64,000 nt of DNA from Tsukamurella sp. 1534 (GCF_000312385.1 NZ_HE997627.1:1071282-1135281); one strand, 5' to 3'. Counted from the stretch's first letter, positions 1 to 10,312 are shown. Translations and numbers: made by a program. Notes: a model not told the origin generated them from the sequence alone.

Positions 1-96
1 CCCGGACTGGTCAGGAGTCGCGACGGCCGGGGCCGCGACGACCGCGGTGGCGGCGAGCACCGCGAGGCCGGACGTGATCAGGCGATTGATCCTCAT
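1..96 (-). CDS. secreted protein, N-terminal fragment (cut by window edge)
   Basis: Only the first 32 codons are in the window. They read as a signal peptide: basic start (MRINR), hydrophobic core rich in A, V and L, then an AVA-type cleavage site near residue 26 followed by TPDQSG. ATG at 96 is supported by a -10-like TACGAT (104-109, minus strand) ending 7 bases upstream, the leaderless arrangement used by many genes in this window. The mature protein lies outside, so the function is unknown. It sits downstream of the citrate regulator on the same strand but seems to have its own promoter. Confidence 0.6.
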   Translation of the reverse strand, partial: MRINRLITSGLAVLAATAVVAAPAVATPDQSG

Positions 97-151
97 GGAG
101 AGGATCGTATCGAGCCGGAGGTCCTCCGGCGCGGTGTTCGCTTCGCTGCTC

Positions 152-811
152 TCAGGCCAGGGCGTAACGCTGCCGAGGGCGGCCCGTCGAGCCGTATTGC
201 AGTGCCATCGTGAGCGTTCCGGCCCGCACCTGGTCGGCGAGGTACCGGCGCGCCGTCGCCGGGGAGACGCCGACCTGTTCGGCGATCTCGTCGGCGAGGA
301 GTGGCCGGTCCGCCGAGCGCAGCGCGTCCACGATCCGGCGCTCGGTCACGGACCCGCCGTCCTCGCGCTTGGCCCCGGGCCGCTCGGACCGCAGCACCGA
401 GGCCGCGGCGTCGACCTGGTCCTGGGTCACCTCGAAGCCGTCGAGTATGCGGCGGTACGCCGTGTATCCGCCGATGCGGCGGGCCAACTCGGTCGCGGGG
501 AACGGCTTGATCAGGTACTGCAGGGCGCCCGCGGCGAATCCGGCGCGGACGCTGGCGGCGTCGTCCGCCGCCCCCAGGATGAAGCAGTCGCAGCGGAGCT
601 CGCGGACCAGGTCGATCCCGGAACCGTCGGGGAGGTAGACGTCCACGAGGGCGAGGTCCACCTTCTCCCGTGCGGCGATCGCGCGCGCCTCGGAGACCGT
701 GCGGGCGGAGCCGACGGTCTGCAGGCCGGGCATGGTGTCGACGATCTTCGCGTGCATCGCGGCCACGCGGAAGTCGTCGTCCACCACCAGGACTCGGAGG
801 TCGTCAGTCAT
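152..811 (-). CDS. CitB/DpiA-family response regulator
   Basis: 219 residues. N-terminal receiver domain (about 4-120) with acidic pocket VVDDD, phospho-acceptor Asp57 in LVDVYLPDGSG and Lys102 in YLIKPF. The C-terminal part (about 150-219) is a winged-helix/HTH with the family's SPATARRYL recognition helix and a GRPRQRY end. Its start overlaps the upstream kinase gene by 8 bases, so the two are translationally coupled. Family members activate citrate or C4-dicarboxylate transporter genes, and a CitMHS transporter is the first gene of this operon. Oddity: the switch position normally Thr/Ser at the end of beta-4 (VTAA in relatives) reads ILGAADD, with Gly80. Confidence 0.88.
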   Translation of the reverse strand: MTDDLRVLVVDDDFRVAAMHAKIVDTMPGLQTVGSARTVSEARAIAAREKVDLALVDVYLPDGSGIDLVRELRCDCFILGAADDAASVRAGFAAGALQYLIKPFPATELARRIGGYTAYRRILDGFEVTQDQVDAAASVLRSERPGAKREDGGSVTERRIVDALRSADRPLLADEIAEQVGVSPATARRYLADQVRAGTLTMALQYGSTGRPRQRYALA

Positions 812-2435
812 CGTCGCGTACTCCTTCGGGGAGGGTGGCCATCACTGCGGTGGGTTCGTCGGAGGCGGGACCGCCGAGGGAGACGACGGTGACGTCGCCG
901 CCGTGGCCGCGGGCCACCTGCCGGGCGATCGCGAGCCCCAGGCCGCGTCCGCCCGGCACCGTCGGATCGGTACGGGTGCTGACGCCTTCGGCGAACGGGT
1001 CGTCCACGACGAAGCCGGGGCCCGTGTCGGACACGACGATCGCGAGGTCGTGGCCGTCGCGGAGCACGTCGAGCTCGACTTCGCGGGGCTCCCGCCCCTC
1101 GGCGGCGGCGTCGATGGCGTTGTCGAGGAGGTTGCCGACGAGCGTCGTGGTGTCCACGGGGTGGGTGAGGACACCGACCAGCGCGGTGTCGCTCCCGACG
1201 CACAGGGTGACGCCGCGTTCGTGTGCGCGGGCGGCCTTCGCCGCGACGAAGGCCTTGAGGTGCGGCTCGTCGAGCCTGTCGAGGCCGGAGACCGGGGCGA
1301 TCCCGGCCCGGCCCGCGATCTCGTCGAGGTAGTTGACTGCCTCCTCGGTGCGGCCGTCCCGGAGCAGCCCCGCCACCACGTGCACACGGTTCGCCGACTC
1401 GTGCCGCTGGGCGCGCAGCGCCGAGCTCATGGCCTGCACCGAGTCCAGCTCTCGGGTGAGCGACTCGATGTCCGTGCGGTCCACGGCCGTCAGGACCGTG
1501 CCCAGGTCGGTGCCGGCGCGGAGCACGCGCCGGGAGGCGACCAGGACGACCCGCTCGTTGACGGCGGCCGCGACGGGTTTCTCGGTGGGGGTCGCGACCA
1601 CGGCCGAGACCCGTTCCGTGAGACCGAGGTCCGCGAGGGGCGTCCCCGGATCGGCGGTGACGCCGAGTAGTTCGCGTGCCCGCGCGTTGATCACGGTGAC
1701 GATCCCGTCGGCGTCGAACGCGATGACCCCCTCAGAACCCGAGTGCAGCACCGCGTCCTGCTCGCGGATCAGTTCGGCCATCTCCTCGGGTTCGAGCCCC
1801 AGGGTGAGCCGCCGCCACCGTCGGGCGAGGAGACCGGACCCGATGATGCCGACGACGAGGGCGAGCGACGCCAGGCCGACCAGGAGGAGCAGCGCCTTCC
1901 GCGCGGCCTCGTCGACCGTGACCGTCGAGACGCCGACGCTCACGAGCCCCACCACCGTGCCGTCCGCGGCGAACACCGGGGCCTTGGCGCGGACGGACGG
2001 CCCCAGGGTCCCGCTCTCCTCGACGAGTTGGACCTCGCCGGACAACGCCGTCGACGGGTCGGTGCTGAGCTTCTCGCCCAGCAGCGACGGATCGGGGTGC
2101 GCGATCCGGTAGCCCTCGTCGTCGGCGATCACGACGAAGAGGACGCCGGTGCGCTGCGTGATGCTCGCGGCCTGCCGTTGCACCGGCGCCGCGGCGAGTT
2201 CGGGCTGTGCGGCGGGGCGGCCATCCCGCCGGGCGGCGGACTGCGCGGCGACCGCCGCTCGGACGTCCGTGTCCGAGGCGACGGTCTCCGCGATGGCCTG
2301 GGCGCGGCGGCCGTACTCGCCGCGAGTGTCCGTCTGCACGCGGTGCAGCACGATGCCGAAACCGGCTGCCAGGCTCGCGATGATGATCACCACCTGGAGC
2401 AGGAGGATCTGCGTGCGCAGCCTGAGCCTGGGCAT
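804..2435 (-). CDS. CitA/DcuS-family sensor histidine kinase
   Basis: 543 residues. TM helix at about 9-31 (LLLQVVIIIASLAAGF), an extracytoplasmic sensor domain of about 150 residues with PDPSLLG and VSVGVST typical of CitA-type PAS folds, a second TM helix near 185-205, a cytoplasmic PAS (about 225-330), then the kinase core. Phospho-acceptor His345 lies in AQRHESANRVH, the CitA-type H-box. LLDNAIDAA is the N box and SDTGPGF and GGRGLGLAIA are G boxes. It starts 29 bases after citM and overlaps the regulator gene. It probably senses extracellular citrate or a related acid and controls the operon; the ligand is inferred from family and context. Confidence 0.9.
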   Translation of the reverse strand: MPRLRLRTQILLLQVVIIIASLAAGFGIVLHRVQTDTRGEYGRRAQAIAETVASDTDVRAAVAAQSAARRDGRPAAQPELAAAPVQRQAASITQRTGVLFVVIADDEGYRIAHPDPSLLGEKLSTDPSTALSGEVQLVEESGTLGPSVRAKAPVFAADGTVVGLVSVGVSTVTVDEAARKALLLLVGLASLALVVGIIGSGLLARRWRRLTLGLEPEEMAELIREQDAVLHSGSEGVIAFDADGIVTVINARARELLGVTADPGTPLADLGLTERVSAVVATPTEKPVAAAVNERVVLVASRRVLRAGTDLGTVLTAVDRTDIESLTRELDSVQAMSSALRAQRHESANRVHVVAGLLRDGRTEEAVNYLDEIAGRAGIAPVSGLDRLDEPHLKAFVAAKAARAHERGVTLCVGSDTALVGVLTHPVDTTTLVGNLLDNAIDAAAEGREPREVELDVLRDGHDLAIVVSDTGPGFVVDDPFAEGVSTRTDPTVPGGRGLGLAIARQVARGHGGDVTVVSLGGPASDEPTAVMATLPEGVRDDD

Positions 2436-2464
2436 TCCCTCAGCCTAGTCACCTCTCGGCGCGG

Positions 2465-3886
2465 TCAGAACGGGATCTGGCCGAGGAGGACGCCGACGAC
2501 GAGCATCACGATGGACACGACGGCGGCGCGCCAGAGCACCTTCTTGTGGTGGTCGGCCAGGCCGACACCGGCCAGCGCGACGAGCAACAGGATGGCGGGC
2601 ACCAGCGGGCTCTGCATGTGGAACGGCTGGCCCGTGATGGAGGCGCGGGCCATCTCCGCGGCGGAGATGCCGTAGTTGCCCGCGGTCTCGGACAGCACCG
2701 GCAGGATCCCGAAGTAGAAGGCGTCGTTGGACATCAGGAACGTGAACGGGATCGAGAGGATGCCGGTGATCACGGCGAGGTGCGGCCCGAGGGACTCGGG
2801 GATGATGCCGGTGACCCACGTGGCGACCGCCTCGACCATGCCGGTGCCCTTGAACACTCCGGTGAGGACGGCGGCGGCGAAGACCATGCCGACCACCGAG
2901 ACGATCGACTTCGAATGCCGGGTGATGGCCTCCTGCTGATCCGCGACCCGCGGGAAGTTCACGGCCAGCGCGATCGCGGCGGCGATCATGAACAGCACCG
3001 GAATGGGCAGGATGTCCAGGGTGAGCACCGCCAGCAGTGCGGCGGTCAGGGCGGCGTTGAACCACAGCAACTTCGGGTTACCGAGGCCGCCCGAGATCGG
3101 GGTGAGGGCACTGTCGCCGTCGGCGGAGCCAGTGGCAGGAACATCGGCCCCTCCCGCACCGGTCCCGCCCGAGTCGGTGCCGCCCGAGCCGGTGCCGACG
3201 GTGGCGGGCACGTCCGCGTCGGCACCACCGCCGGCACCCGCACCGGCGAGGACTCGGTCGCGGATCACGATGCTGCCGATGCGCTTCCGCTCCATGAGGC
3301 CCAGGTGCCAGGCGAAGGCGAGCACGACGATCATGCCCACGATGAGCGACGGGATCATCGGGACGAAGACGTCGGAGGGCGAGATCTTCAGCGCGGCCGC
3401 GGCGCGAGCGGTCGGGCCGCCCCACGGCAGGATGTTCATGGTGCCGTTCGCGAGGCCCGCGACCACGGTGAGGACCACCGGGCTGACGCCGAGCTTGAGG
3501 TAGAGCGGCAGCAGCGCCGACGTGGTGACGATGAACGTGGTGGAGCCGTCACCGTCGAGCGAGACGACGCCCGCGAGGATCGCGGTGCCGAGCACCAGTT
3601 TGGCCGGGTCCTCCCCCACGAGCCGGACGACGGCGCGGACGACCGGATCGAACAGCCCCACGTCGATCATCACGCCGAAGAAGATGATGGCGAAGAACAG
3701 CATGGCGGCGGTGGGCGCGAGGTCCTTGATGCCCTCGGTGATCATCTTGCCGATGCCGGTGCCCGCTCCGGCCAGGAGCCCGAAGACCACCGGTACGGCG
3801 ATCAGGGCGACGATCGGTGTCGCGCGGCGGGTCATGATGACGACCATGAACGCCGCGACCATGGTCAGTCCCAGGACTGTCAGCAT
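2465..3886 (-). CDS. CitMHS-family metal-citrate/proton symporter
   Basis: 473 residues, a very hydrophobic polytopic protein. Recognisable CitMHS stretches are FFAIIFFGVMIDVGLFDP, SLDGDGSTTFIVTTSALLP, NILPWGGPTARAA and the C-terminal MSNDAFYFGILPVL with PLVPAILLLVALAGV. The family imports citrate complexed with Mg2+, Ca2+ or other divalent ions, driven by protons. ATG is preceded by a strong GAGGAGAAAG ribosome site. It heads a three-gene operon with the CitAB-type two-component system. The central cytoplasmic loop (about 220-275) carries a low-complexity Gly/Thr/Ser/Ala segment in which VPATGS- and GGTGSGG-like words recur, unlike the well-folded flanks. Confidence 0.9.
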   Translation of the reverse strand: MLTVLGLTMVAAFMVVIMTRRATPIVALIAVPVVFGLLAGAGTGIGKMITEGIKDLAPTAAMLFFAIIFFGVMIDVGLFDPVVRAVVRLVGEDPAKLVLGTAILAGVVSLDGDGSTTFIVTTSALLPLYLKLGVSPVVLTVVAGLANGTMNILPWGGPTARAAAALKISPSDVFVPMIPSLIVGMIVVLAFAWHLGLMERKRIGSIVIRDRVLAGAGAGGGADADVPATVGTGSGGTDSGGTGAGGADVPATGSADGDSALTPISGGLGNPKLLWFNAALTAALLAVLTLDILPIPVLFMIAAAIALAVNFPRVADQQEAITRHSKSIVSVVGMVFAAAVLTGVFKGTGMVEAVATWVTGIIPESLGPHLAVITGILSIPFTFLMSNDAFYFGILPVLSETAGNYGISAAEMARASITGQPFHMQSPLVPAILLLVALAGVGLADHHKKVLWRAAVVSIVMLVVGVLLGQIPF

Positions 3887-3961
3887 GGGCTTTCTCCTCG
3901 TGGATCAGTGGTCGTGGTGACACGAGGAGCATGGGGGTGACGGAGTTCACAGCGCGCGCTT

Positions 3962-4183
3962 GTGCGTCTTACTCACACTTCTGCGCGTTTCGCGCGTCGC
4001 CCGGGCGTACTGCCCGCGCTCATCGTGTTCGCCGGGCTCCTCCTGAACGGCCTGATGACGTGGCAACCGTGGGCGAGCCCCGAGGGCGGCGAGGTGGTCA
4101 CATGGCAGAACGAGTACGGGACGGAGAAGAGCAAGACGACGTGCGTCGCCTTCAAGGACGCGGTGACGTGCGATTGGCCGTGA
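3962..4183 (+). CDS. possible small membrane-anchored protein
   Basis: 73 codons from GTG, with an in-frame stop just upstream at 3938. There is one hydrophobic segment (LPALIVFAGLLLNGLMTW) then a polar tail with two Cys (TTCVAF, VTCDWP), as in small mycobacterial membrane proteins. No ribosome site or leaderless -10 box is visible before the GTG, and no homologue comes to mind. It lies between the citM promoter region and tRNA-Arg. It may be real or chance. Confidence 0.35.
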   Translation: MRLTHTSARFARRPGVLPALIVFAGLLLNGLMTWQPWASPEGGEVVTWQNEYGTEKSKTTCVAFKDAVTCDWP

Positions 4184-4189
4184 TCGTGC

Positions 4190-4262
4190 GCCCCCGGCAG
4201 GAATCGAACCTGCGACCTAGGGATTAGAAGGCCCTTGCTCTATCCAACTGAGCTACGGAGGC
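4190..4262 (-). tRNA. tRNA-Arg (TCT anticodon)
   Basis: Read on the minus strand the 73 bases fold as a cloverleaf. The acceptor stem GCCTCCG pairs with CGGGGGC (one T-G pair), the D arm holds AGCTCAGTTGGATAGAGC, the anticodon loop CTTCTAA gives TCT, and the T arm is GCAGG-TTCGATT-CCTGC. No CCA is encoded. Confidence 0.95.
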
Positions 4263-4367
4263 AGTGGTGCGCAGGTCATTCTAAGACAGGCACCCCACCC
4301 GGGTAACGACGGCGGTGCGGCGGCGCGATGTGCTGTTCGAGGCACGAATTCCTGGACGGAGCACATC

Positions 4368-4880
4368 ATGCACGGATTCCACCGGATCGCCGCCGTCGCC
4401 GCCGCGGCCACCGCCCTCGGGCTTCTCGCAGGCTGCGGACAGGACCCGCAACCTTCCCGAGCCCCATCGCCGGAGCCCAGCACGGCCGCTTCACCTGCGG
4501 CCGGCTCCTCGACCGCAGCCCCGTCGGGCACCGATCCCGCGCCGTACCGCACAACCGGCGGCGCGCTCAGCTTCACGACGCCGTGGGGAGCGTGGTGCGC
4601 GATCCTGCCCCGGCACGAGGCCACGCCAGGCACGCCCACCGCCGGGTGCTGGGAGGTCACCGGCCGGCAGCAGGTCCTCACCGCGAGCCCGCAGTCCGCC
4701 GCGCAGGTCGAACAGGTGCAGCAGGGGTTCTACGTCTACGAACGGGGCCCGGCACTCCCCGCCGGCGCCGCAGTCGCCGTGGACGGCGTGCGGTGCGCGC
4801 AGACCCCCACGGAGCTTTCGTGCACGGCCGGCGAGCACGGCTTCACCCTCCGGCCCGACAACACCTTCGACCTCCGCTGA
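4368..4880 (+). CDS. putative lipoprotein of unknown function
   Basis: 170 residues. The signal peptide ends in lipobox LLAGC, so Cys23 should be lipidated. It is followed by a Pro/Ser/Ala-rich linker (about 25-60) and a small C-terminal domain with four Cys (WCAI, GCWEV, VRCAQ, LSCTA), probably two disulfides. GGACGGAG lies 7 bases before the ATG. The pattern (lipobox, disordered linker, compact Cys-containing domain) is common in mycobacterial surface lipoproteins, but I do not recognise the domain. It stands alone between tRNA-Arg and the oxygenase gene. Confidence 0.75.
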   Translation: MHGFHRIAAVAAAATALGLLAGCGQDPQPSRAPSPEPSTAASPAAGSSTAAPSGTDPAPYRTTGGALSFTTPWGAWCAILPRHEATPGTPTAGCWEVTGRQQVLTASPQSAAQVEQVQQGFYVYERGPALPAGAAVAVDGVRCAQTPTELSCTAGEHGFTLRPDNTFDLR

Positions 4881-4896
4881 CGGGCCCGACACCAGG

Positions 4897-4914
4897 TGAC
4901 AACGATTGTTGTCA
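4897..4914. promoter_or_regulatory. operator-like inverted repeat before oxygenase gene
   Basis: TGACAAC-GATT-GTTGTCA: perfect 7-base arms with a 4-base spacer. It ends 8 bases before the -10-like TACGGT (4923-4928) of the following leaderless gene, so a bound repressor would cover the -35 region. Size and symmetry suit a TetR-type dimer. No regulator gene adjoins directly; the PadR gene downstream has its own different palindrome. Confidence 0.55.
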
Positions 4915-4934
4915 AATAGTGCTACGGTGGGCTC

Positions 4935-6200
4935 ATGACGCACGCAGCGCCCACCGCGTTCCGCTGGACGACCGCACACGGCGCGGGACCGCACCGTCGC
5001 ATCCGGGACGCGGTCCTGCGCGCGACCGGGTTCGACCTGTTCCCCGCCGACGGGGTGGCCGAGGAGTTCGCCCGACTGCGCACCGTCGGAGACCCCGAAG
5101 CGGAGCGATTCGTGGGTGCGACCACGTACGGCCCGCTCGGCCCCGACGCGACGCGGGCGTTCGTCGACGACGCGCTGCGCGACGGCGTGGAGGCGGCCCT
5201 GGCCGACCACCCGCTCGAGCCCGATTCGGCGGCCGCGGCGCGGGAGTTGTTCGCGCAGTTCGAGACCGTGCCCGAGTGGGTGGACCCCGCGCTCATCGAG
5301 GAGGGCGCCGCGGTGTGGCGGCGGTGGGGCTACGACCTGGGTGCCGTGGGCAACGCCGGCACGCTGGACACCTACACCGAGGGATCGCTCGCCGTACCGC
5401 TCTCGCTCTCCGGTGGCTACGCGGGCGCGTCCGCGCTGCACCGGTTCCTGGAGACGAGCCGCTGGTGGATCGAGGTGAGCCGCCCGGGCGCGCTGCTCAC
5501 GCCGGGCTCGCTGGGGCGGTCCCTGTCGATGCGGGTGCGCATCATGCACGTATCGGTGCGGCGCGGTGTGCAGCGACACCCCGAGTGGGACGGCGAGCGC
5601 TGGGGCCTGCCGATCAGCCAGGCCGAGATGCTGCTCACGCTCCTCGGCGGCAGCGTGGGCCCGGCCAGCGGCCTGTACGCGCTCGGCTACCTCACCTCTC
5701 CCGCCGAGATCCGCGCCGCCCTGCATTTCAACCGATACCTGGGCCACCTGCTGGGCGTCCGCACGGACGCGATCTACCCGCGAACGGTGACCGACGGCCT
5801 GCGCCTGCTGTACATGTTCGACGCCGCCCGATCGCACGATTCCGGCTCGGCGGGAAGCGAACTGGTCGAATCCTTCGTCCCCGCCTTCGCACCCCAGCCC
5901 GGGCAGGCCCGGCGGGACCGAATCCGCGCGCGGTGGCACGCCACCGTCCAGGCGGGGCACACCCGCCTGTTCATGCTGCCGTGGAACCGGCGGCGGTTCC
6001 GCCTTCCACCCTCCGCGGCCGGCGTGATCTATCTCGCGGCGCGTTTCCCCGTGATCGCGGGCATCGAGGCAGCCCGGCACGTGAGCCCCGCGGTGGACCG
6101 CGCGTGGCAGCGGCGGTCCGTCGCGGCGTGGGAGCGCTGGCACGCGTGGGCCCTGGGGAACGAGGAGACGGCGTTCCAGGCGGGAGATCTCCGCCGCTGA
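4935..6200 (+). CDS. oxygenase MpaB / DUF2236 family protein
   Basis: 421 residues. It matches the DUF2236 (MpaB, latex-clearing-protein-like) family: an EWVDPALIEEGAAVWRRWG segment, a GTLDTYTEGSLA stretch, then RWWIEVSRPGAL, RVRIMHVSVRR and FNRYLGHLLGV, which supply the conserved Arg and His positions of this fold. Family members are putative haem oxygenases acting on hydrophobic compounds; the substrate here is unknown. A -10-like TACGGT ends exactly 6 bases before the ATG, so the mRNA is probably leaderless, and an inverted repeat at 4897-4914 suggests repression. The gene ends just before the PadR operator. Confidence 0.8.
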   Translation: MTHAAPTAFRWTTAHGAGPHRRIRDAVLRATGFDLFPADGVAEEFARLRTVGDPEAERFVGATTYGPLGPDATRAFVDDALRDGVEAALADHPLEPDSAAAARELFAQFETVPEWVDPALIEEGAAVWRRWGYDLGAVGNAGTLDTYTEGSLAVPLSLSGGYAGASALHRFLETSRWWIEVSRPGALLTPGSLGRSLSMRVRIMHVSVRRGVQRHPEWDGERWGLPISQAEMLLTLLGGSVGPASGLYALGYLTSPAEIRAALHFNRYLGHLLGVRTDAIYPRTVTDGLRLLYMFDAARSHDSGSAGSELVESFVPAFAPQPGQARRDRIRARWHATVQAGHTRLFMLPWNRRRFRLPPSAAGVIYLAARFPVIAGIEAARHVSPAVDRAWQRRSVAAWERWHAWALGNEETAFQAGDLRR

Positions 6201-6209
6201 CCTGCATAA

Positions 6210-6236
6210 GCATCTAGTTGCATAGCAACTAGATGC
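6210..6236. promoter_or_regulatory. perfect 12-base-arm palindrome, likely PadR operator
   Basis: GCATCTAGTTGC-ATA-GCAACTAGATGC: 12 of 12 pairs with a 3-base spacer. It is immediately upstream of the -10-like TAGCGT (6241-6246) that serves the PadR gene. Position and symmetry fit autorepression of the padR-fadH unit by the PadR product. Confidence 0.75.
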
Positions 6237-6252
6237 GCGGTAGCGTCGAAGC

Positions 6253-6807
6253 GTGGCCCTCGAACATGCGCTTCTCGTGTCCCTCAGCGAGCGATCGGGC
6301 ACCGGGTACCAGCTCACCCGGCGGTTCGACCGGTCGATCGGGCACTGGTGGCGCGCGTCCCACCAGCAGATCTACAAGACGCTGGGACGGATGACCGAGA
6401 ACGGGCTGGTCACCTACGTCGAACAGGCGCAGGACGGCAAGCCCGACAAGAAGGTCTACTCGATCACCGACACCGGCCGGAAGACGCTCTCCGAGTGGAT
6501 CCGCACCCCCGGCACCGACACCGGGGACCGCCGCGAGCTCGCCACCAAGATCCGGGGGGCCGCACCGTCGGACCTCCCCGACCTACGGGCCGAGGTGCAC
6601 CGGATCCGCGCGCTGCACGCCGAGCGCGCCGAGCTGTTCCGGTCGTTCGAGAGCCGCGATTACCCGCATCCCGACGCGCTCTCGGGCGCCGAGCTGCAGC
6701 AGTACCTCGTGCTGCGCGGCGGCGTGCTCTCCGAGCAGGGCACCGTCGACTGGCTCGACGAGGTGCTCGCCGCCCTTCCCAGCCCCAGCCCCACATCAGC
6801 CGATTAA
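6253..6807 (+). CDS. PadR-family transcriptional regulator
   Basis: 184 residues. The N-terminal winged helix (about 1-85) contains the family signature: LEHALLVSLSERSGTGYQL, HQQIYKTLGRMTENGLV and VYSITDTGRKTL. The C-terminal half is helical (Vir-type PadR dimerisation arm), ending low-complexity PSPSPTSAD. GTG is chosen because a -10-like TAGCGT ends 6 bases before it and no upstream ribosome site exists. It probably binds the perfect palindrome at 6210-6236 and controls itself and fadH, whose ATG follows 10 bases after its stop. The effector is unknown; PadR proteins often sense phenolic or other hydrophobic ligands. Confidence 0.88.
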   Translation: MALEHALLVSLSERSGTGYQLTRRFDRSIGHWWRASHQQIYKTLGRMTENGLVTYVEQAQDGKPDKKVYSITDTGRKTLSEWIRTPGTDTGDRRELATKIRGAAPSDLPDLRAEVHRIRALHAERAELFRSFESRDYPHPDALSGAELQQYLVLRGGVLSEQGTVDWLDEVLAALPSPSPTSAD

Positions 6808-8847
<2,040 letters not shown>

Positions 8848-8897
8848 CGCCTACGTCAGGGCGTCGCCGCCGGCCGGGGTGCGGCGGATCGCGATCG

Positions 8898-9371
8898 TCA
8901 CACGGTCGACTCCGCCGCATCCCGCTCGTCCGCGATGCCCGACGGTGACTCCTTCCCGGCCCCGGCGTCCCGCGCGACGCCCCTGCCGCGGAGCCGGCCG
9001 ATCGCCGCGTCGAGGCCGACCGGGCCGGGACCCGTGAACGCGAACAGCAGGAGCACCCAGCAGTACAGGACGGAGAGCTCACCGTCGTTCGCGAGCGGCG
9101 AGAGCCCGTCTCCCGCGTGGAAGAAGAAGTACGCGTAGGCCATGGACCCCGACGCGATGACCGCGGCGGGACGCGTGGCCAGGCCGAGGGCGATGAGGAG
9201 CCCGCCCACCAGCTGGATCAGGGCACCCCACCAGCTCGGCCACGCGAAGATCTCGGGGCTCGCCCGGTGGCCGCCCAGGAAGCCCCAGAAGGTGGCCGCG
9301 CCGTGCAGCGCGAACAGCACGCCGACGACGATGCGGAGGGCGGACAGGTAGTACGGCGCCCAGCGAGTCAT
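8898..9371 (-). CDS. DoxX-family membrane protein
   Basis: 157 residues with four predicted TM segments: YYLSALRIVVGVLFALHGA, WWGALIQLVGGLLIALGLA, AAVIASGSMAYAYFFFHA and VLYCWVLLLFAFTGPG. The family hallmarks are R-x-x-x-G-x-x-F-x-x-H-G near the N terminus and GPG-x-x-G-L-D-A near the end. DoxX proteins in mycobacteria belong to membrane complexes linked to oxidative and thiol stress; the exact role here is unknown. AAAGGTGG lies before the ATG. Its promoter overlaps an IdeR-like box (9395-9413), which points to iron control. Confidence 0.85.
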   Translation of the reverse strand: MTRWAPYYLSALRIVVGVLFALHGAATFWGFLGGHRASPEIFAWPSWWGALIQLVGGLLIALGLATRPAAVIASGSMAYAYFFFHAGDGLSPLANDGELSVLYCWVLLLFAFTGPGPVGLDAAIGRLRGRGVARDAGAGKESPSGIADERDAAESTV

Positions 9372-9394
9372 GGTTCCACCTTTGTTCGGTCAGA

Positions 9395-9413
9395 AATGGT
9401 GAGGCTAACCTAA
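9395..9413. promoter_or_regulatory. IdeR/DtxR-like iron box
   Basis: AATGGTGAGGCTAACCTAA matches 15 of 19 positions of the IdeR/DtxR consensus as I recall it (TTAGGTTAGSCTAACCTAA), with one half nearly perfect. It is 24 bases upstream of the DoxX start. On that strand it contains TAGGTT and TAGCCT, possible -10 boxes, so binding would block transcription when iron is sufficient. Confidence 0.55.
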
Positions 9414-9505
9414 ACGACACGGTGGACCGCCGCCACTCGAGGACGCGTCACACCAGGTCCCGCACGATCGAAACCCGCCGCGCTGCTCCGATACGATCTG
9501 GACCC

Positions 9506-10312
9506 ATGCCAGTACCCGCACCCAATTCGTCCGCCCGCGCCGTCGTCACCGGCGGCTCCTCCGGCATCGGCGTGGCCCTGGCCACGGAGCTCGCCCGTCG
9601 TGGCCACTCGGTGATCCTCGTCGCCCGCAGCACCGGCCCCATGGAGGAACTCGCCGCAACGCTGCGCGAGCAGTTCGGCGTCGAGGCCGAGGTCCGCGGC
9701 GTGGACCTCTCCGACCAGGCCGCACGCGACGAGCTGTGCAAGGAGCTCGCCGGCCGCGAGATCTCGATCCTCTGCAACAACGCGGGGACCGCCACGTTCG
9801 GCAAGGTGATCGACCTCGACCCCGCGTACGAGCGCGCACAGCTGGAACTCAACGCCAACGCCGTGCACGATCTCACGCTGGCCGTGCTCCCCCAGATGGT
9901 CAAGCGCGGCGCCGGCGGCGTTCTCATCACCGGCTCGGCGGCCGGCAACATGCCGATCCCGAACAACGCCACGTACGCCGCCTCGAAGGCGTTCGCGAAC
10001 ACCTTCTCCGAATCGCTGCGCGGCGAGGTCAAGCCCCTCGGCGTGCATGTCACGCTGCTCGCGCCCGGCCCCGTGCGCACCGAGCTGCCCGATCCCGAGG
10101 ATCGCTCCACCGTGGAGAAGGTCGTTCCCGAATTCCTCTGGGTCAACACCGAATACACCGCTCGGGTTTCCATCGATGCGCTGGAGAAGAATCAGATGCG
10201 CATCGTTCCGGGCCTGCTCTCCAAGGGAATGTCGCTGGCGGGCTTCTACACCCCGCGACGCATCATGGCGCCCATCGTGGGGCAGATGTACAAGAAGCTC
10301 GCGGGCGAGTAG
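9506..10312 (+). CDS. cmrA: CmrA-type short-chain dehydrogenase (mycolate beta-keto reductase)
   Basis: 268 residues, classical SDR: cofactor motif TGGSSGIG at about 15-22, NNAG, and the catalytic Ser...Tyr-x-x-x-Lys in ITGSAAGN and TYAASKAF. It resembles mycobacterial Rv2509/CmrA over its whole length ([33 protein letters not shown]-terminal [11 protein letters not shown]). CmrA reduces the beta-keto group of newly condensed mycolate to the hydroxy form needed for transfer to the envelope. As in M. tuberculosis, the HerA-like and orn genes follow. A -10-like TACGAT ends 8 bases before the ATG, giving a leader of almost zero. Confidence 0.88.
   Translation: MPVPAPNSSARAVVTGGSSGIGVALATELARRGHSVILVARSTGPMEELAATLREQFGVEAEVRGVDLSDQAARDELCKELAGREISILCNNAGTATFGKVIDLDPAYERAQLELNANAVHDLTLAVLPQMVKRGAGGVLITGSAAGNMPIPNNATYAASKAFANTFSESLRGEVKPLGVHVTLLAPGPVRTELPDPEDRSTVEKVVPEFLWVNTEYTARVSIDALEKNQMRIVPGLLSKGMSLAGFYTPRRIMAPIVGQMYKKLAGE

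Noticed and set aside
4328-6217. A 629-codon plus-strand frame across the lipoprotein and oxygenase genes
   Set aside because: Out of frame with two well-supported genes and strongly Arg/Pro biased.
9422-9505. Longer start for cmrA at 9422
   Set aside because: Extra residues are Arg/His/Thr-rich and absent from CmrA. ATG 9506 gives the family length and lies just after a -10 box.
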